The notes under the pieces: generated by a model | What the model saw: the letters and a program-made list of their open reading frames with translations, nothing else | Told to the model about the DNA's origin: nothing | Database searches by the model: none | Part shown: in pieces, positions 21,716 to 35,236 of the stretch | How positions within the stretch are numbered: the first letter of the stretch is position 1 | How the letters are laid out: every line of letters begins with the position of its first letter | Assembly (NCBI RefSeq): GCF_032854445.1 | Contig: NC_088300.1 | Coordinates: 49,905,682 to 49,965,681 of the forward strand | DNA from: Liolophura sinensis | Taxonomy: Eukaryota > Mollusca > Polyplacophora > Chitonida > Chitonidae | Direction of reading: 5' to 3' | DNA length: 60,000 nucleotides | Program-made: the position numbers and the translations under genes

Positions 21716-23799
21716 CGGCAGCTATTAAGGCCCACCGACTGAGGCTTGGCTGTGTCACACATGCAGTAAGGTGTAATTAACTGATGTATATCAATATTAC
21801 AAAGAACCACATCTACCTTATGGACGTTATGTATACATGTTAAACTATTCTTGGACAGCACAAATGTAAACAAACTACAAAACTGGCGCGCAATGCATGT
21901 TTGAACTGTTCAGTTGTAAGCGGATAAGCTACCATTATGGAATGTGTCCCATTGCTTGTTACCGTCAGTTTCTGGTAGTGTCAAAGCAGACAACCGAACA
22001 GATGAAGTGTAACAACAATTACTGTTTCTATTTGTTCAAAACTTATCATTTTTGTAAGCATATGTGAAGAAGTCAAATCTTTAATCTTACAGCTGGTTGC
22101 CTGATGTATATAGACTACGGCGCGTATAAACCTACGGTGTCCTGATAACGTAAGGAGAAATCCAAACTGACACTGGAGCAGACGAATGAACTCGGTAAAC
22201 ATGAGTAAACAAGTCAATAAATAGGCAGCTTTACCTTATTTATTCTTCTGGTGACAACTGGTCCAAATCTATAGGCAAAAAATCCGCTCACTCACGGCTA
22301 TAGGGAAGGGTAATGCAATGAAAGACAAACACGCTACAATTCTCAGCATAAAACAACCGAGGAAGAAATGGGTGAACACTTGGTTTAGCTTTGATATGTC
22401 GGAACTCCTTTTTTATTCAGAGAAATGCTCCGCTAGACATGCTGCATGTTCGCGAAACTTTAAGTTATGACATGATTTGGTATCCGTATCTTCATCTTCA
22501 AATCAAAACTAACATAGTCACTGCTATCTGCAGCTACGAACTGTATTTCCTGTTTTCTATCACAAATTGCCTGAATCCGAAGTGGAGTTGTAAGATACAC
22601 GGTGTCATATCGAAATCTAAAGAAAATCACGAAGATAGGGCTATATACCAGCATCCACCTATTCCTATTAAGCACCACTGAATCGACAAAGTACGACACG
22701 TAAGTAAATCGAAATAATAGTACATATACATACTAGAATAGTAGAAAAGCAAGAAAAAATACTTGTTGGTAGTAAGTGTGTTGTTTTACACATGCGTAGT
22801 TGTGACAGGGTACAGAACTGAGTTTATACACACGTGCCGATAAGCATCGACAAACACAAGAAGCTTGTCAACTGATATAAATGGAGATTATTTTTACCAT
22901 GAAGACGATTTGCTTGATTTTTATCGTTTCGATCCACATAACTGTAAAATATGAAGTTCGCACTAAGGTATATACCGTAAGCATGTACATTAACCGTTAG
23001 AAAAAAATGCACATGACTTGAAACAAAACAATATTTAAATGTTTATTGTTGAGTTATCAACAGTGAATGTTGAATGAAGAATGAAGATTACATTGTAACT
23101 TCTGTTCACACTGAGAAACGTTTTAAGTTGGTTGAACTGCTATTCCTGGATGAATATAATCCATGTACAAAGGTGTAAAAACATCAAGAGTTCTGTTTGC
23201 TTATTAACATGTTCGCAGTTTAAAGGCATTCTCCAGAATATTTACTTACACGACGGATATGGTCAAGATTATGGATTGATAAAACTTAACTCTTAACTCA
23301 CGTTCTAAAGAGCTAAAATCATCCTAAAATCTAGGAGTCGTAACAAAACCGGTTGCCAAAGCAACATTTAAAGAATTTAAGTATTTCGGGTAAGAAAGGA
23401 GAATTTTCACGTGGGAGTCCTGTACAGAGAAGCCAAGCAGGTACAGACGTAAGGAATGTTATGTATGCGCTTAAATTTAATCATAATCAAAATCGTTTAC
23501 CATGCTTGTTCATTCTGGACGTTAATCAAAAATCTGTAACGTGGTTACGTTCTGAAAACAAGTGGCTATGTATCCAGGGTGACTAATTAATTCTATTCAA
23601 TGTAACCTTGACACACGATATTTTTTGTACTAATGCCTTGTGACGTTAATTGAAATCATCACACAATACATACGTCCTAACAAATGCCACACGAGAGACG
23701 GGAGGACGTACTCAATGCCACACCTGAATCATTGTCATAATAAGAGTAAATTTTTGAATACAGTAAATATGTTAAGTTCTCGAACTGCTTCTATTGTAT
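21716..23799. other. Intronic; one weak exon candidate
   Basis: On the minus strand near 22463-22626 an acceptor (GATTTTCTTTAG) precedes an open frame containing ADSSDYVSFDLKMKIRIPN that looks protein-like but has no good donor. No other feature. Confidence 0.3.
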
Positions 23800-24065
23800 A
23801 GCCCCATTTACCATTTATCTCAGTTTTGTTTTTTCTTAACGGGATGTTGTGAGGCACCACATAACAATTACCTCAGTTTTAGCTTTTCTGAACGGGCTGT
23901 TATTTTGTTCCATTTACCAATTCTCTCAGTTCTGGTTTTTCTTAACGGTCTGTTGTGAAGCACCATATAACAATTATCTGAGTTTTAGTTTATCTTAATG
24001 TGCTGTTATGTTGTACGATTTACCAGTTATAGTTATGTGGCACCATTTACCAATTATCTCACTGC
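23800..24065 (+). repeat. Degenerate tandem repeat, about 55-65 bp units
   Basis: Repeats of CATTTACCAATTATCTCAGT, then TTTTCTTAACGGGCTGTTGT and GAGGCACCAT with variations, about four to five units. The CCATTTACCA then TATCTCACTG text recalls the middle of dispersed repeat E, so this may be a second amplified segment of that family. Confidence 0.65.
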
Positions 24066-26826
24066 ATGGTCCCCATCTCTGTTAATGCAATATGTGGTAC
24101 CGGACCCTATTTATTACTTTGTTGTCTCTTTGTAAAAGGCTATATAGAATCAGTTATCAATTATTTCCGTAGCTACTTATGTCTGACCAGACACCAAATG
24201 TCACATAGTCGCCACATTTGTGGTTTTAGCACATTGTTCACTGACCTGTTTTCAGTTATGAAAAATAGTATATAGTATGTTTCTATCTTCATTGGCTGTT
24301 GGATATTTCACACTGTCTCGTCTTAACTTTACTTTTCTAGGTCTTGTTTTCCATTATACTACATTGGAGCAAATTGGCATCTGATTGACTAGTTAGTCAT
24401 TTTAACTAACTATTTCTTTGATAGACTGGATGGCTTAAACAGGACCCAACATATACGCCTAATACCAGCGTCTGAGTTCATCCCAGCAGCTGGGGACTGA
24501 AAGTATTTGACATTAATGAACTACTCTCTTTTGTGATGGACCAGCAAATCACAAGGGTGACAGAGACCTCGAACAAATCACGCCAACTATTCCCCCTGCT
24601 CGGATTACCTCCACAACGTCTTCAGACAAAATTCGACTTCAGTTATTTGTAGCACGTCTGATTAGTTTGAGACAATGTCCGTCTGCCCTGTTTTTCTCTC
24701 ATAGCGAAGATTCGTGGCATACGCCTGACAAACACATCTAAATCTCGTCGTCCTTGCATACACGTATACAGAAAACTTGGTAAACATAAGCTGGTGACAA
24801 GCCTTTTATACATTGCCTGTTGCCCTTGTAGCAATTGTTAGATCATGCACGTTGTCTGGCTATTTCAACCAGCGTCACAAGTTATTGCTTGTGACGAAAA
24901 GACAAGTTTGTCAAGGGTATCCCATCAAACACCTTCACTCTAAGCATATTAGGTTTTCCAATGAGTATAATTCTTTGTAGTGTAAATATGGCCAGAGCGT
25001 CCATACTCCGGTGCTCTGTTTCGTGGTTTCGTCTAATTCCGCTTAACCCGGGGCAAGTGACTGTATATTCATCGTGTTGAGTTAGATTGCCACGTTGGAT
25101 ATATGAACAGTTGCAATCAAAGCGCAGCTGAGATACATATATCATTATCGATCCCTTATATACTAGCATTGTACACGGTTTAGAATCGGATTTCACTCAT
25201 TCCCATGGAACATACCTTTCGTCTTTCCCAGATCATTGAAAGCTGATGACTTATTCTCATTCATGCTTCCGATCTGTGGTATTTTCTGTTAAACGTCGTT
25301 TTGGAAATTGGCCTTGTGATTATTGACCTGGAACGTCCAACTTGATTGACAGCTGCATGATATACTGTTTCAACGCATATGTTCAGTCAGTGTAGCAGCT
25401 TTAATAAACAATTAGTTATCGTTTTTTTCGCAATATAAAAAATAGAGCAGCAGAGCAGATGATAAAACGCGTAATTTGAGGAATCTGGCCTCTTGTTTAT
25501 TTATTTCTGTTAGGGTTTTACGCTGTTAATGCACAGTAAATGTTTAAATAGTAGCAACTTACATCCCCTAACACCATGACTGGCATTCTTTAATTATGCT
25601 TCAGTAAGTCTCGCAAACCGCGTTTTGCCCTCGGCATTAACGTTTACGGCAGTGTAGTGATTGATGTAGTGTTGAATAAATTACAGCGGGGGAACCTGCA
25701 GGGAGAGAAAGCTGTTAGCTTATTGGGAAAATATCTATTATCCTCAAGATACCTAATAGACATGTAGTTGCCTCAGGATGATACAACATAATAAAAACAT
25801 TTTGATTATGATGGCTGGATGCCTCTCAAATTATACGACAGATTGAGGGCGATTTAAAGAGGATAGTACAAAAAAGTATTCAAACTATCAAAAACATAAA
25901 AACATATTTTGACGAATACTCGGATTGTGGATTTAAGTAGAAAAAGTCACCGACAGTGTTTTCAGTGCAGTGACCTGGAGTGTAATATAACGCAGGCGAC
26001 AAAACAGATATTTATACGTGTATGCCAGCCATCAACCGTGATAGAGGTTCCGGGACAACAACATTCACAGCAATTTCCAAAACGAAGCTCAACACAAATT
26101 AACAAAAGAACTAAGGAAGCGTATCAAATAAGAGATACAAACGGATTCATTTAAATAGAAGCATTTAACTGTTTTCATTGATGACGGAAAGGCGCTTGTA
26201 CTCACGTACAAATGTGTGTACTGCTATTTATTTCACGGTTACATTTTATTTTAGGGTCTCTCAAATTGGAAGTAATTAACATTGTTACAATATAGGTCTG
26301 CTGAAAATCAGCATGAATCACATACAAGTTTAGTACTTTAAATTTTTCTTAGAGCTTCGTCTCCAGCTATTGTGTCCAAAGTTAAAAGACGGGAGAGGCT
26401 GCCATCTTGATTAGCTCTCCAATGCGGGCGATAATCGCTAGTGATGGTTGGTCATGTGACGACTTTCTAATTCCCCATGCGCCATTTTGGTGTTTCAGAC
26501 AGTCAATATTTATTATTCCCACACGTCATCTGTTGCCTAGTGCTATATTAACAATTTCATGAGGAGAACAATTACTCTTTAGTAATATTGTTGTTGTTTA
26601 AGTAAAGCAAAGATGGGGAAAGGGTTTTTCTTTACCTGATGGAAAAGGCATTTAGGGGAAAGATCTCAAATGACAGAAGTTTCGGGTTTTTAAAAAGCTG
26701 ACAAGACACGCCTGTATCGAGTTGTTAGTTGGCGATTAGTCATTGAATGCATGGCTCAGCCACCTGGGCTATATACCTGGTCACGAATGTTGCTACAGAC
26801 TCAACAGGCAGTTGATTTAACCTTAC
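24066..26826. other. Intronic; family E copy 5 (reversed) near 25488-25600
   Basis: TGGCCTCTTGTTTATTTATT, then AGTAGCAACTTACATCCCCT and AACACCATGACT match the reversed family E copy at 42430. A 104-codon minus-strand ORF (24882-25196, including RGNLTQHDEYTVTCPGLSG) has no consistent splice context. Nothing else is supported. Confidence 0.35.
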
Positions 26827-26887
26827 CTTCGGTGACCAACATCATAAAATCAGACTGTGTTAACGTATCACACAAAACTAGCTGACA
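26827..26887 (-). CDS. Candidate exon, unassigned (61 nt)
   Basis: Acceptor CTGTTTTATGTGCCAG and strong donor ACCGAAG/GTAAGG flank a single open frame (CQLVLCDTLTQSDFMMLVTE, then one base). It begins at phase 0, which matches the phase 0 end of the candidate exon at 27657-27810. Both lie within the 48-kb intron of the Cys-rich/FN3 gene on the same strand. They could be alternative exons, part of a nested gene, or chance. No domain is recognised. Confidence 0.25.
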
Positions 26888-27319
26888 CTGGCACATAAAA
26901 CAGGCAGATATGAAAACAAAATTGCTCTGCAATTTGAATAAAGAAGTGGTGTTTGCACAACAAAGTGGTGTTAGGAAGCGATTGTTAAATTCTTAGTTAA
27001 TATTACTAGCAAGTAAGGGATTAGCATCAAAATGAAGTCGCTTTGTGAATTGTTTATGTTTTGAATATTTAATTCGATATTTATTTGTCAGTATACAAAA
27101 TTATAAAGTTAATATGTAGTACGATTATTTTGAAATGTTTCCAGAAGAGAATCTTGATATTGAGAAATACATGACAGAGAATTTGAAGCTTTACTTCCTG
27201 AATGACTAAGCTGTCGTGATGAAACAACACTTCACGAAGCACATAACTCGTTCTCGTAATGCCACAATCCCCAAGGACACGTGTTTAATTCAGGTATGTG
27301 CGCTTACAGTTTGCTAAAT

Positions 27320-27438
27320 GTAAGGCCAGAGGGGAAGCCAGCATGAGCTGGACTTGAACTCATAGCGACCGCATTGGTGGGAGGCTTCTGGGTCATCGCG
27401 CCGTGCTGGCGTGATAACCTCCTCAGTCACGGAAGCCC
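27320..27438 (-). mobile_element. SINE family A, 5' head only
   Basis: GGAAGCCAGCATGAGCTGGA, then CTTGAACTCATAGCGACCGC and CTCAGTCACGGAAGCCCC give the tRNA-like head in reverse with an intact B box (GAGTTCAAGTC). The 3' half and tail are missing. Confidence 0.85.
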
Positions 27439-27656
27439 CTGTTTGCAGTTTGGGAGTGCTACAGGCATGTGTGGTATTGCAGAGATTTTATACGACATCT
27501 ATTGCAGAAATACGAGACGGATACAGCGATCATAAGCTGTAATTTTACGCGGAAGTGAATCTCCAACGTTTATCCCAGGCGAAGCGTTTTTCCCTCTCTT
27601 CCATGACTCCTCTAGGGTTTTGTCTGCTAAATAAAGGGTTGCACTTATATTTTTAC

Positions 27657-27810
27657 CAGTTGTGAATAAATTGCATTTTCCATATCAGCCACAAAGAGGT
27701 CAGGAAAAATCTCTGACACGCTGCCATCACCACTGACCAGAGCGTGAAGATATATCCGCCATGCTATTACGGCGCCCTTTAGCTCAGTAGTTAACCGTTG
27801 GACATTGTCA
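27657..27810 (-). CDS. Candidate exon, unassigned (154 nt)
   Basis: Acceptor GATTTTTTCTTCACTATCATGTAG has a long pyrimidine tract; donor CAACTG/GTAAAA is moderate. One spare base then 51 open codons include ELKGAVIAWRIYLHALVSGD and VSEIFPDLFVADMENAIY. The open frame extends upstream through the acceptor, so openness alone is weak evidence. No family is recognised. Confidence 0.3.
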
Positions 27811-30084
27811 CTACATGATAGTGAAGAAAAAATCAGACATTTGATAAAATGCCATTTGATAAAAAAGGATATGAAACGCTTGCGTAAAGAACCGACATTT
27901 TTGTTCCTATATTTTATTCTAAGTACAATGACGGTAATGAAGCGAAAATACATTGCCGAGTCAATGACTCCCTGAGACGCATTCATATATATAGCTCTTA
28001 TGGATAAAAAGCAAAACTTCTAAACTCGACTTCAATGGGAGCATTATTTTGCATGGAGACTGTGTGTAGTGTGACACGTTGTTCATAACGCAACCCAAAC
28101 ATGCGGATGCTCTGGCAAAAGTATCAGTATCAAAATAGTTAGCTAGCTTTCACTTGTACTAGATACTCGAAACTTAACAAAGCGGGAAGGCGGGCGAGTT
28201 ATAAAGCTGACACGGTTGCTCGGTATACGGGCACGATAAATTTGTTGCCATGGGGGCTCACGATCTATTGTTTCTGAAAAATCACGCATCCAGGAGAATG
28301 CAAATAGGAAAATGACGGACAGACCGCGGTAAAAGACATTCGGCTTTACCAGTCAAATCCAGCGCTTCTCTTTGTTTGCTTTTTAGAGGATATTAGTTCC
28401 AAAGGCTTCCTTTGAAGGTGTGAGAAATGTTTTAACAGTCATTGTTTCATTTCATATATCATCACTCTCCACGATTAGGCCGTCTGAGAAGAATATTTCT
28501 TGAACCGAGGCTGAGACCTCGCCCAATAGCTAGAGAGTACTGCACATGCGGAAGTTTCAAAATTCTCTTGATCACGTGAGTGTTGCTTGTCAGGGATGAT
28601 ACAGCGATAACCATGAATGACGAACAGTGAACGTAGTCCCTCGCTATGACACCATGTATTCAGGTTGGTTAACATCGTAAGATTTCACACTGACACAAGC
28701 TAACGGGTATGCTGGGAAACATGCCGCGCTCACAAGTAACAGTGCAGGTTCAATGGGTCAGACATTAGTCATTAGTCATTTATTAAGTCATTAATAAATA
28801 CAACTAAATTGTTCAGCCTGACAACGCATTCATACATGCAAGTTTGTGCTTGTTTGCGTCGCTGTTGCTACGTATTTCCTCAAGGCCAATGGGCAAAATG
28901 TGCCTGTTTAAAATTATTAAAAACATTTTTTTATTTATGTAAACACACCACGCGTAGTAATATAGAAGTCCTGAGAGCAAAGAATTAGAAGAGTAATGAA
29001 GGCATTGTAATGACTAGGAGCGAAAACTATCTGCATATAGCGAGAGCATTCATATGTTATAACGTTAGACAGGTACAAATGTGTTTCTCCTCACTATCGG
29101 GGTCGACTGTAACAGCGAACCTGGCGAGGGAACGCTTTTATGGCCGTTTGGTTACTTGTTACGCTTTTGTCCTAACTAGTATTTAGTAGCCAATCAAATA
29201 CTGGTACATACTGGTACAAGAACAACTAGTCTTAATACCAAAAGGCTGCTGTCCTCTAATAAAGTCGAGCAAGTGACATATGGGTAAAAATGTGGATCCA
29301 CTATTTACGAACTCCTGTTGACATTAAATATATAAGTTTTCTTGTCCTGGCTTATAACCGTATATGTAGACTAATAATAAAACCAACCAACAGTAAAAAA
29401 TGATTGATTAGGGCTTAACGCCACAATTACAGTATTTCACTCAAGGACAGCCAAGAGACAGCCAGACTAACCAGCGTGTCACCAGTGACATCAAGACGCT
29501 ACCAGTATACAGCTATGACCTTTAGAAAAGAATCCTAGAATATGACTAACATTAGGTAAATGTGACCTTTTAGCTTGAGAGAATGCATGGGCTTCTTCCT
29601 ACAACTCGGCTGCTTTGGTCCGGCACTGACCACATGAATAGTGATATGTGGTTAACTATTAACGATTAAGACCAACAGGTGGCTCACAGTCCATGATATT
29701 GCCAATAATTCCTTTCATATGGTTAGATAAGGGTATGAATAATTTCTATGCCAGCGTTATATTGAATGCACTTAGTATATCAAATAAATAAAAGGTATAG
29801 ATTTGTTGACGATGAAAAGACATGTTTGTCGCGTAAAGTATGAGACATGTAAGCAAGATTAAAGCACATCGAGGCGTTAGAGACCTGACATGTCTCAACA
29901 AGGTTTGGTAGAGATTCGGTGACACAAACAAGCCACAGGCTGCTGTCAGTTTGGCAGTTTATGCGTTTCAACAGGTATAGCTTTGAACTTAAGAGATCAA
30001 TTTTAACATGTTTGTAGGTTTTGACATCCAAATCACTGATTCACGAATCAGGAAGTAGAAAAGTTTGTCAGCTAACACATAAGG
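27811..30084. other. Intronic, no supported feature
   Basis: Mostly unique-looking DNA. A short GATTGATTAGGGCTTAACGC at 29402 resembles SINE or family D starts. ORFs here lack splice context. Confidence 0.4.
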
Positions 30085-30089
30085 AACCT

Positions 30090-30352
30090 GCGGGATGACC
30101 TCGTTGTGTAATGGTCTCTCCCGCAGGTCGATACACTTCGGGCAACTGGTTCGAATTTTGGTCGTGCGTTGCATCTAACTCCCAGTGCAGATTCTAGTAA
30201 GACTGTACCTCAGTTGGTGGTGTGTGTGGGTAGGGTGAGAGGATGTGGGACGGGGAGGTGTGCCTGAGATCGGCCGTCTCTACCAATAAACCTGACAGTC
30301 GCCATATAAGTCAGTACAACGTACAACGCCAACCAACCGAATAAATAAATAA
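30090..30352 (+). mobile_element. tRNA-derived SINE, family B/C
   Basis: Head with A-box-like TTGTGTAATGGT and B box GGTTCGAATTT, then a body, then ACCAATAAACCTGACAGTCG, CCATATAAGTCAGTACAACG and a CGAATAAATAAATAATA tail. The overall order matches a complete SINE of about 260 bp on the plus strand. Confidence 0.65.
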
Positions 30353-32068
30353 TATATATTTTGCATCTCCGCTGCCAACTCAGAAAACGAATCTTTTTTA
30401 AAGTATATTTTCACTAATGAGAAAATACACGGTATTGCTATATTAAATTTTGGACATACAGAAAATACAAACAGCCTAAAAAAAAACCCTTTTCCACTGT
30501 GCCAAACAGACCGAAACTTTATTTCAACTTTTTTGTTCATTTATAAATTGTTCCATGGTACGTGCATATGCTGAGTGCGTGGGTCTTGTATTCACCTCAT
30601 ACGTCTAGAAAATGAAGTTTTATTCGGAGTCACTAAAGTGTGGCGTGAATATGGAGTGAGGCTAATTAATGTGGGTTGGGCCACACACATCATGCATGGA
30701 GCCAGTCAACCAAACATTACACACTGCAAGGCTGATACTCGTATACATATATGACATTCAGAAATTTACTGTCAGTGTTTCAACAGCAAATGCTTTTGTT
30801 CTTTAAATTATTTAAAATAACCAATCGTTCATTCTGTGCGTTGTAGACAGGTGCGTGAATATGTGACTTCTGGTTGTGTATTTACTACGACGGTTTACTA
30901 CCACCAAATTATATGTCCGCAAACATTTGGTACACTCCATAAAAATGGGGTGGATATTTTTGTCCCATTAATGATATAGTTTAACAAGAAATTATTACCC
31001 TAACGGAGATTCACAGTATTTTATACACATCGGTTAGTGCATCAACACAAATTCAGCTTATTTTGATATAATTACAACCTCATAATAGCTCGTCTGCTAT
31101 ATAATAGTATACCAATCTGGCACTTAAAATGTGAAATTATGTAAGATAGCAATTTATGCTCAAAATGTGATCAACATAAATTTGGCATTGTATATATTAT
31201 TTAGAAACATGGAACTCCCTTATATTGTGTTAACAAACGCAATGGTTTTAACTGTTTCAAATGTTGCAACTTAAGAATGATTTGTTAGAGTTGTTCTTTA
31301 ACTCTAAGTTTCATCGTTGTCAACTAAGATATTAACGGGTGCCCAAAATCAGGCTTGTTTTGGTTGATGTGAGGAGCATCGAATGCCACAAGCAAACTTA
31401 TCTAAATATAAGGCCAGAGTAGGCCAGGTGACCCTTATAAACATAACACGAAACGTGGAAAACGAATCACGTATGTGTGCCCTAGCATGTATGTTATGAC
31501 TAGCATAACGAGAAAGACGTGAGTGACGGTAAACCGTTATCAGTGGCCAGCCTTAACGCGTTATGACAGATGAAGAATAGTGTAGTCTTCTCACGACATT
31601 GACTGATAAATCTCCAGAACGATATGTGATGGATTAAGGCTGTGTGTGTTGAATACAGGCATATCATTCCTGGGAAATCAGGTTACACATATTACACATT
31701 ACAACCATACGAAGTCCATAACACACATGTATCATCAGGAGGGTATAGAAGTGTTTTAACTATTTAAAACATCAACATAAAAGTGTTAGTTAACTATTTT
31801 AAGAGGTCAGTTTTTACTGTGTTTTCTCTATACACATTCCGTGTTCTGTACACCCCTTTCATCATGTATACACGCTACATGGTTTTTGTATACTCTATAT
31901 ACATACTCTACACATCTATGCTTCCTTCACTCGCAATGTATATTTTAGCTACAGAATATAGACTACATACTCCATATACAATAAAACATACATATGTACT
32001 CATTATATTCCATCTGCATACTGCATCGAGTCTGCACAGTCTATACACACACATGCTCTATAAACATC
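30353..32068. other. Intronic, no supported feature
   Basis: AT-rich. Near 31783-32030 there is a loose CATAC/TACTC/ACACA-type pattern but no clean repeat. No gene signal. Confidence 0.4.
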
Positions 32069-32331
32069 GGGGCCTCCGTGGCTCAGTCGGTTAAAGCTCT
32101 AGCGCAGCGTAATGACCCAGGAGTCTCTCACCAATGCGGTCGCTGTGAGTTCAAGTCCAGCTCATGCTGGCTTCCTCTCCGGCCGTACGTGAGAAGGTCT
32201 CTCAGCAACCTGCGGATGGTCGTGGGTTTCCCCCGGGCTCTGCCCGGTTTCCACCCACCATAATGCTGGCCGCCGTTGTATAAGTGAAATATTCTTGAGT
32301 ACGGCGTAAAACACCAATCAAATCAAATCAA
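32069..32331 (+). mobile_element. SINE family A, full-length copy (best reference copy)
   Basis: Starts GGGGCCTCCGTGGCTCAGTC (A box) with B box GAGTTCAAGTC about 80 bases on. The body GCTCATGCTGGCTTCCTCTC and CTGCGGATGGTCGTGGGTTT follows, then TATAAGTGAAATATTCTTGA and a (AATC)n tail. It ends in ACACCAATCAAATCAAATCA. Flanks CTCTATAAACA and TCTCTAAACA look like an imperfect target-site duplication. The other family A copies in the window align to this one. Confidence 0.93.
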
Positions 32332-32394
32332 TCTCTAAACACCCCCTCCACACGCGCTGTCGATTACCTCTGTGTCTCTGAGATTTTTTTCTGA

Positions 32395-32416
32395 GATATA
32401 TATATATAGAGTGTAC

Positions 32417-32476
<60 letters not shown>
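32395..32476 (+). repeat. (TA)n microsatellite
   Basis: A short TA run, an interruption (GAGTGTACATAT), then about 58 bp of perfect TA from 32418 to 32476. Confidence 0.97.
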
Positions 32477-32479
<3 letters not shown>

Positions 32480-32525
32480 TTCAGACATTTTATAGAATAA
32501 TTTCTCCAAGAAATTTTCAACTCAC

Positions 32526-32695
32526 CTGGTTATAGCAACTGGAATAACAGATGCCTCCAATAACAAGTCTTTGATAGGGACTTAAATCCCTGGCCATGGC
32601 TTGGATAATGACCGCAGAGGTTACCAACACGGTACAAACCGATGTCACTCCAACAGAATACATCTTACATATATGATGGTTGTCTGTCGCACAAT
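32526..32695 (-). CDS. Candidate exon, unassigned (hydrophobic, Cys-containing)
   Basis: Strong donor ATAACCAG/GTGAGT at phase 0 closes an open frame containing VCTVLVTSAVIIQAMARD and YQRLVIGGICYSSCYNQ. Three AGs upstream (exon starts at 32663, 32683 or 32695) could serve as acceptor, and none is clearly best. The hydrophobic run could be a membrane segment. It sits within the 48-kb intron and has no recognised family. Confidence 0.25.
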
Positions 32696-34384
32696 CTACA
32701 CAATATCTACTTCACACAGTGAGTATACCTCTAGGCTGCTCGTCGCGCAAATACTCTGAAGTCACAGGGCGATGCCAGACTAATAGCAATAAACACATAT
32801 GACGCGTGACGGAGGAAAAATTACAGAGAGGCAACGCTGGGGGTCACTTGTGTGCAAAAGTTCAGTTTGCCCATCAGGTCCCGAAGTACTCAAACTCAGT
32901 TTTGTAATTCAAATCCAGTAGCATAAAGACCCACCATTGTCAGGTAACAGTTGCGGACGTGTGTAACAGGTTCGTCAACAGCTGCTGTCTAGCTACAACT
33001 GCAAGTACGAAACAGGCTTGTGACCTAACTCTTAAATCGCATGAAGCGTCAGTTTTCGACGTTGATGCAAACTGTTTCACGTTTCAGTCACTGAAACCAG
33101 TTTTCGTGTGAAACTGTGTTAAAAATTACCGCTTGCCTTTTTCAACACACCCCTACTCGGAAACTATGAGAGAGGTCAGGTTATATTTTGACAATAACTA
33201 ACTCGGATACAGGATAAAGAATCAGCATTGGCCTGTTTCACTGTGAATCGATTCTGACTCCATTCAAAGGATCAAAACTGTCTTATTTCACAGCAGGTGA
33301 CTCTGAAACCTTATAAATGTTGGCGTATTTAGACACCATTCGGAAACCATTCTGATGATCAATGGCCTCCTCTTTCAAACTTCACACGTGATTTCAACCA
33401 TTATGAGGTTCAGTGAAAGTCTGATTCAGCAGCTGGACATGGATCTGTTCAGTTCTAACCTAACAACAGAAGTAAACAAATGTTCCAGTCTCTTAGTAAA
33501 GAGTTACACTAGTCAGCCTGAAGTTACTGTAACTCCTTGTAGTAGTAAATGTGTATGTAAACACACGTGTACACTGGTACGAAAGCCTTTTACTGGACAT
33601 TTGGCTTAAACGCTGCAGGCAACAACATCTATGTTATTGTTCATCAATAACACAGTCTGGTACTTGTAAACACCAAAGAAATCGTTGAGGGAGGCTTCCA
33701 CAATGAAACAGTAAATACAGATATAACGGCAATGAAGCGGGACCGTGTGTATCTTACAGGTACGTCTTCCTCTTCATTGTGTTCTACACCGATCTAGTTG
33801 AGCTGATTGACTTGCAAGGCACTTGTGTGAATACGGCAGGAATACCAATGCTATGTACGCGCTATATGCCCGTTCCATGCGCTACCTATCCTTCTACGCT
33901 ATATATGCCTAATAAATATAGACAGTTGCCAGTAAGCTCTCTACGCAGCGTTTGTTATACGGTTATGTGTATTCACAACCAGTGTCACATGATCGAATAA
34001 GGCGAGCTATTGGCTCTTTCTAGTTACCGGTGTACGACATTCATTCGTCTTATGTGGAGCAATTGCTACTACACTTACGCTTAATTCAGAAGCATTTGTT
34101 TGTCAGGGCCATTACATATATATTTATAATCCATATACATAATAGCTATTTTGAACACAATTTTTCTAGCACTTCTAATTAACTAATGCACTCAAGTAAC
34201 GGTCTTAGCTATAAGTAAAAAACGCTATCATATCCTGACAATTCACGAGAAGCTGGTGTTTAGATGAACGTAATAATGGAAGATCCATTTTCTCACCACA
34301 TTATGTATTATTAACGGAGTATGGCGAAAGAACAGTGCGTTATAGGAATACGTCATTACCTTAATACTGCTAGGGTACCACAGC
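32696..34384. other. Intronic, no supported feature
   Basis: A plus-strand 84-codon ORF at 33355-33609 lacks splice context. No repeats recognised. Confidence 0.4.
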
Positions 34385-34545
34385 GGACCGAGGTCGCTGT
34401 TAGTTCAAGTCCAGCTCATGCTGGCTTCCTTCCTACGTCTGTCAGCAACCTGCAGATGGATTATAATACCCGGTTTCATCTCATCACAATGCTTGTCGCA
34501 AGTGAAATATTCTTGGATACGACGTAATACACAATCCAATAAAAA
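34385..34545 (+). mobile_element. SINE family A, diverged partial copy
   Basis: AGTTCAAGTCCAGCTCATGC, CAGCAACCTGCAGATGG and AGTGAAATATTCTTGGATAC line up with the 32069 copy. The head is lost and the body has deletions. Confidence 0.8.
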
Positions 34546-35236
34546 AAACAAAACAAAACTGGAGATGCAGTATGAATGACAATTGATGTTTAACGTCCCG
34601 TCCCTCTTTTATTTATTTCCTTACACTTTTCGTATTAGGTTTGGTGACGTATTTATGTTAAGACTTATGTCAAGTATTCAACCACGGTTACAAGTAGAAT
34701 GTTTTGGTCTAGAAAGTTGAAAATTTCTGCACTTATTTTTACTGCAGAACAATGTACAAATCACATTGAGTTCTTTCTTTTTCTGAGTTTGGCTTTTTAA
34801 GAACATGAAATTTAAGACTGAAGTCTTAAGTTGCTGAATAAATATGGTTTATTCAGCAGAAGAAGGCGATCTGACTCCTCTAGAATGTACAATGACATAC
34901 GGTACTGAGTTCTCTTAAATTATTTATTTATTGTTCTCTTTAGTTTTCCCTGAAATTTGGCTAATCAGGCTTACAACAAAAACGGTTAACCAATAGTCTT
35001 TAAGATGATGACACGTTATTCCTCGGATGAATAGAAGCGACACAGTTCCTATAGATCAACATTTGATGGAAATAAGTGGAAAATATACAGAAGATAAAAT
35101 GTCGCGCAGACGTGTAAAACTGTCATATTTCACACCTTTGAACATTAAGAAAGTAAACTATTTTGGCAGGGAGCATGAGCTACTTGAAATGGATACGTTT
35201 CAGAGGGATGAGTGCTCAAGGTCACTGAGTGGTTTA
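34546..35236. other. Intronic, no supported feature
   Basis: AT-rich; only a short inverted motif (GACTGAAGTCTTAAG near 34815). No gene signal. Confidence 0.4.

Noticed and set aside
24882-25196. 104-codon minus-strand ORF with protein-like composition
   Set aside because: The acceptor candidate (GTATCTCAG) and donor (GAAG/GTGTTT) are weak, and its phase does not link to neighbouring candidates.
32069-32263. Plus-strand ORF starting in the SINE head
   Set aside because: It lies within a SINE copy and reads its RNA-gene-derived sequence.
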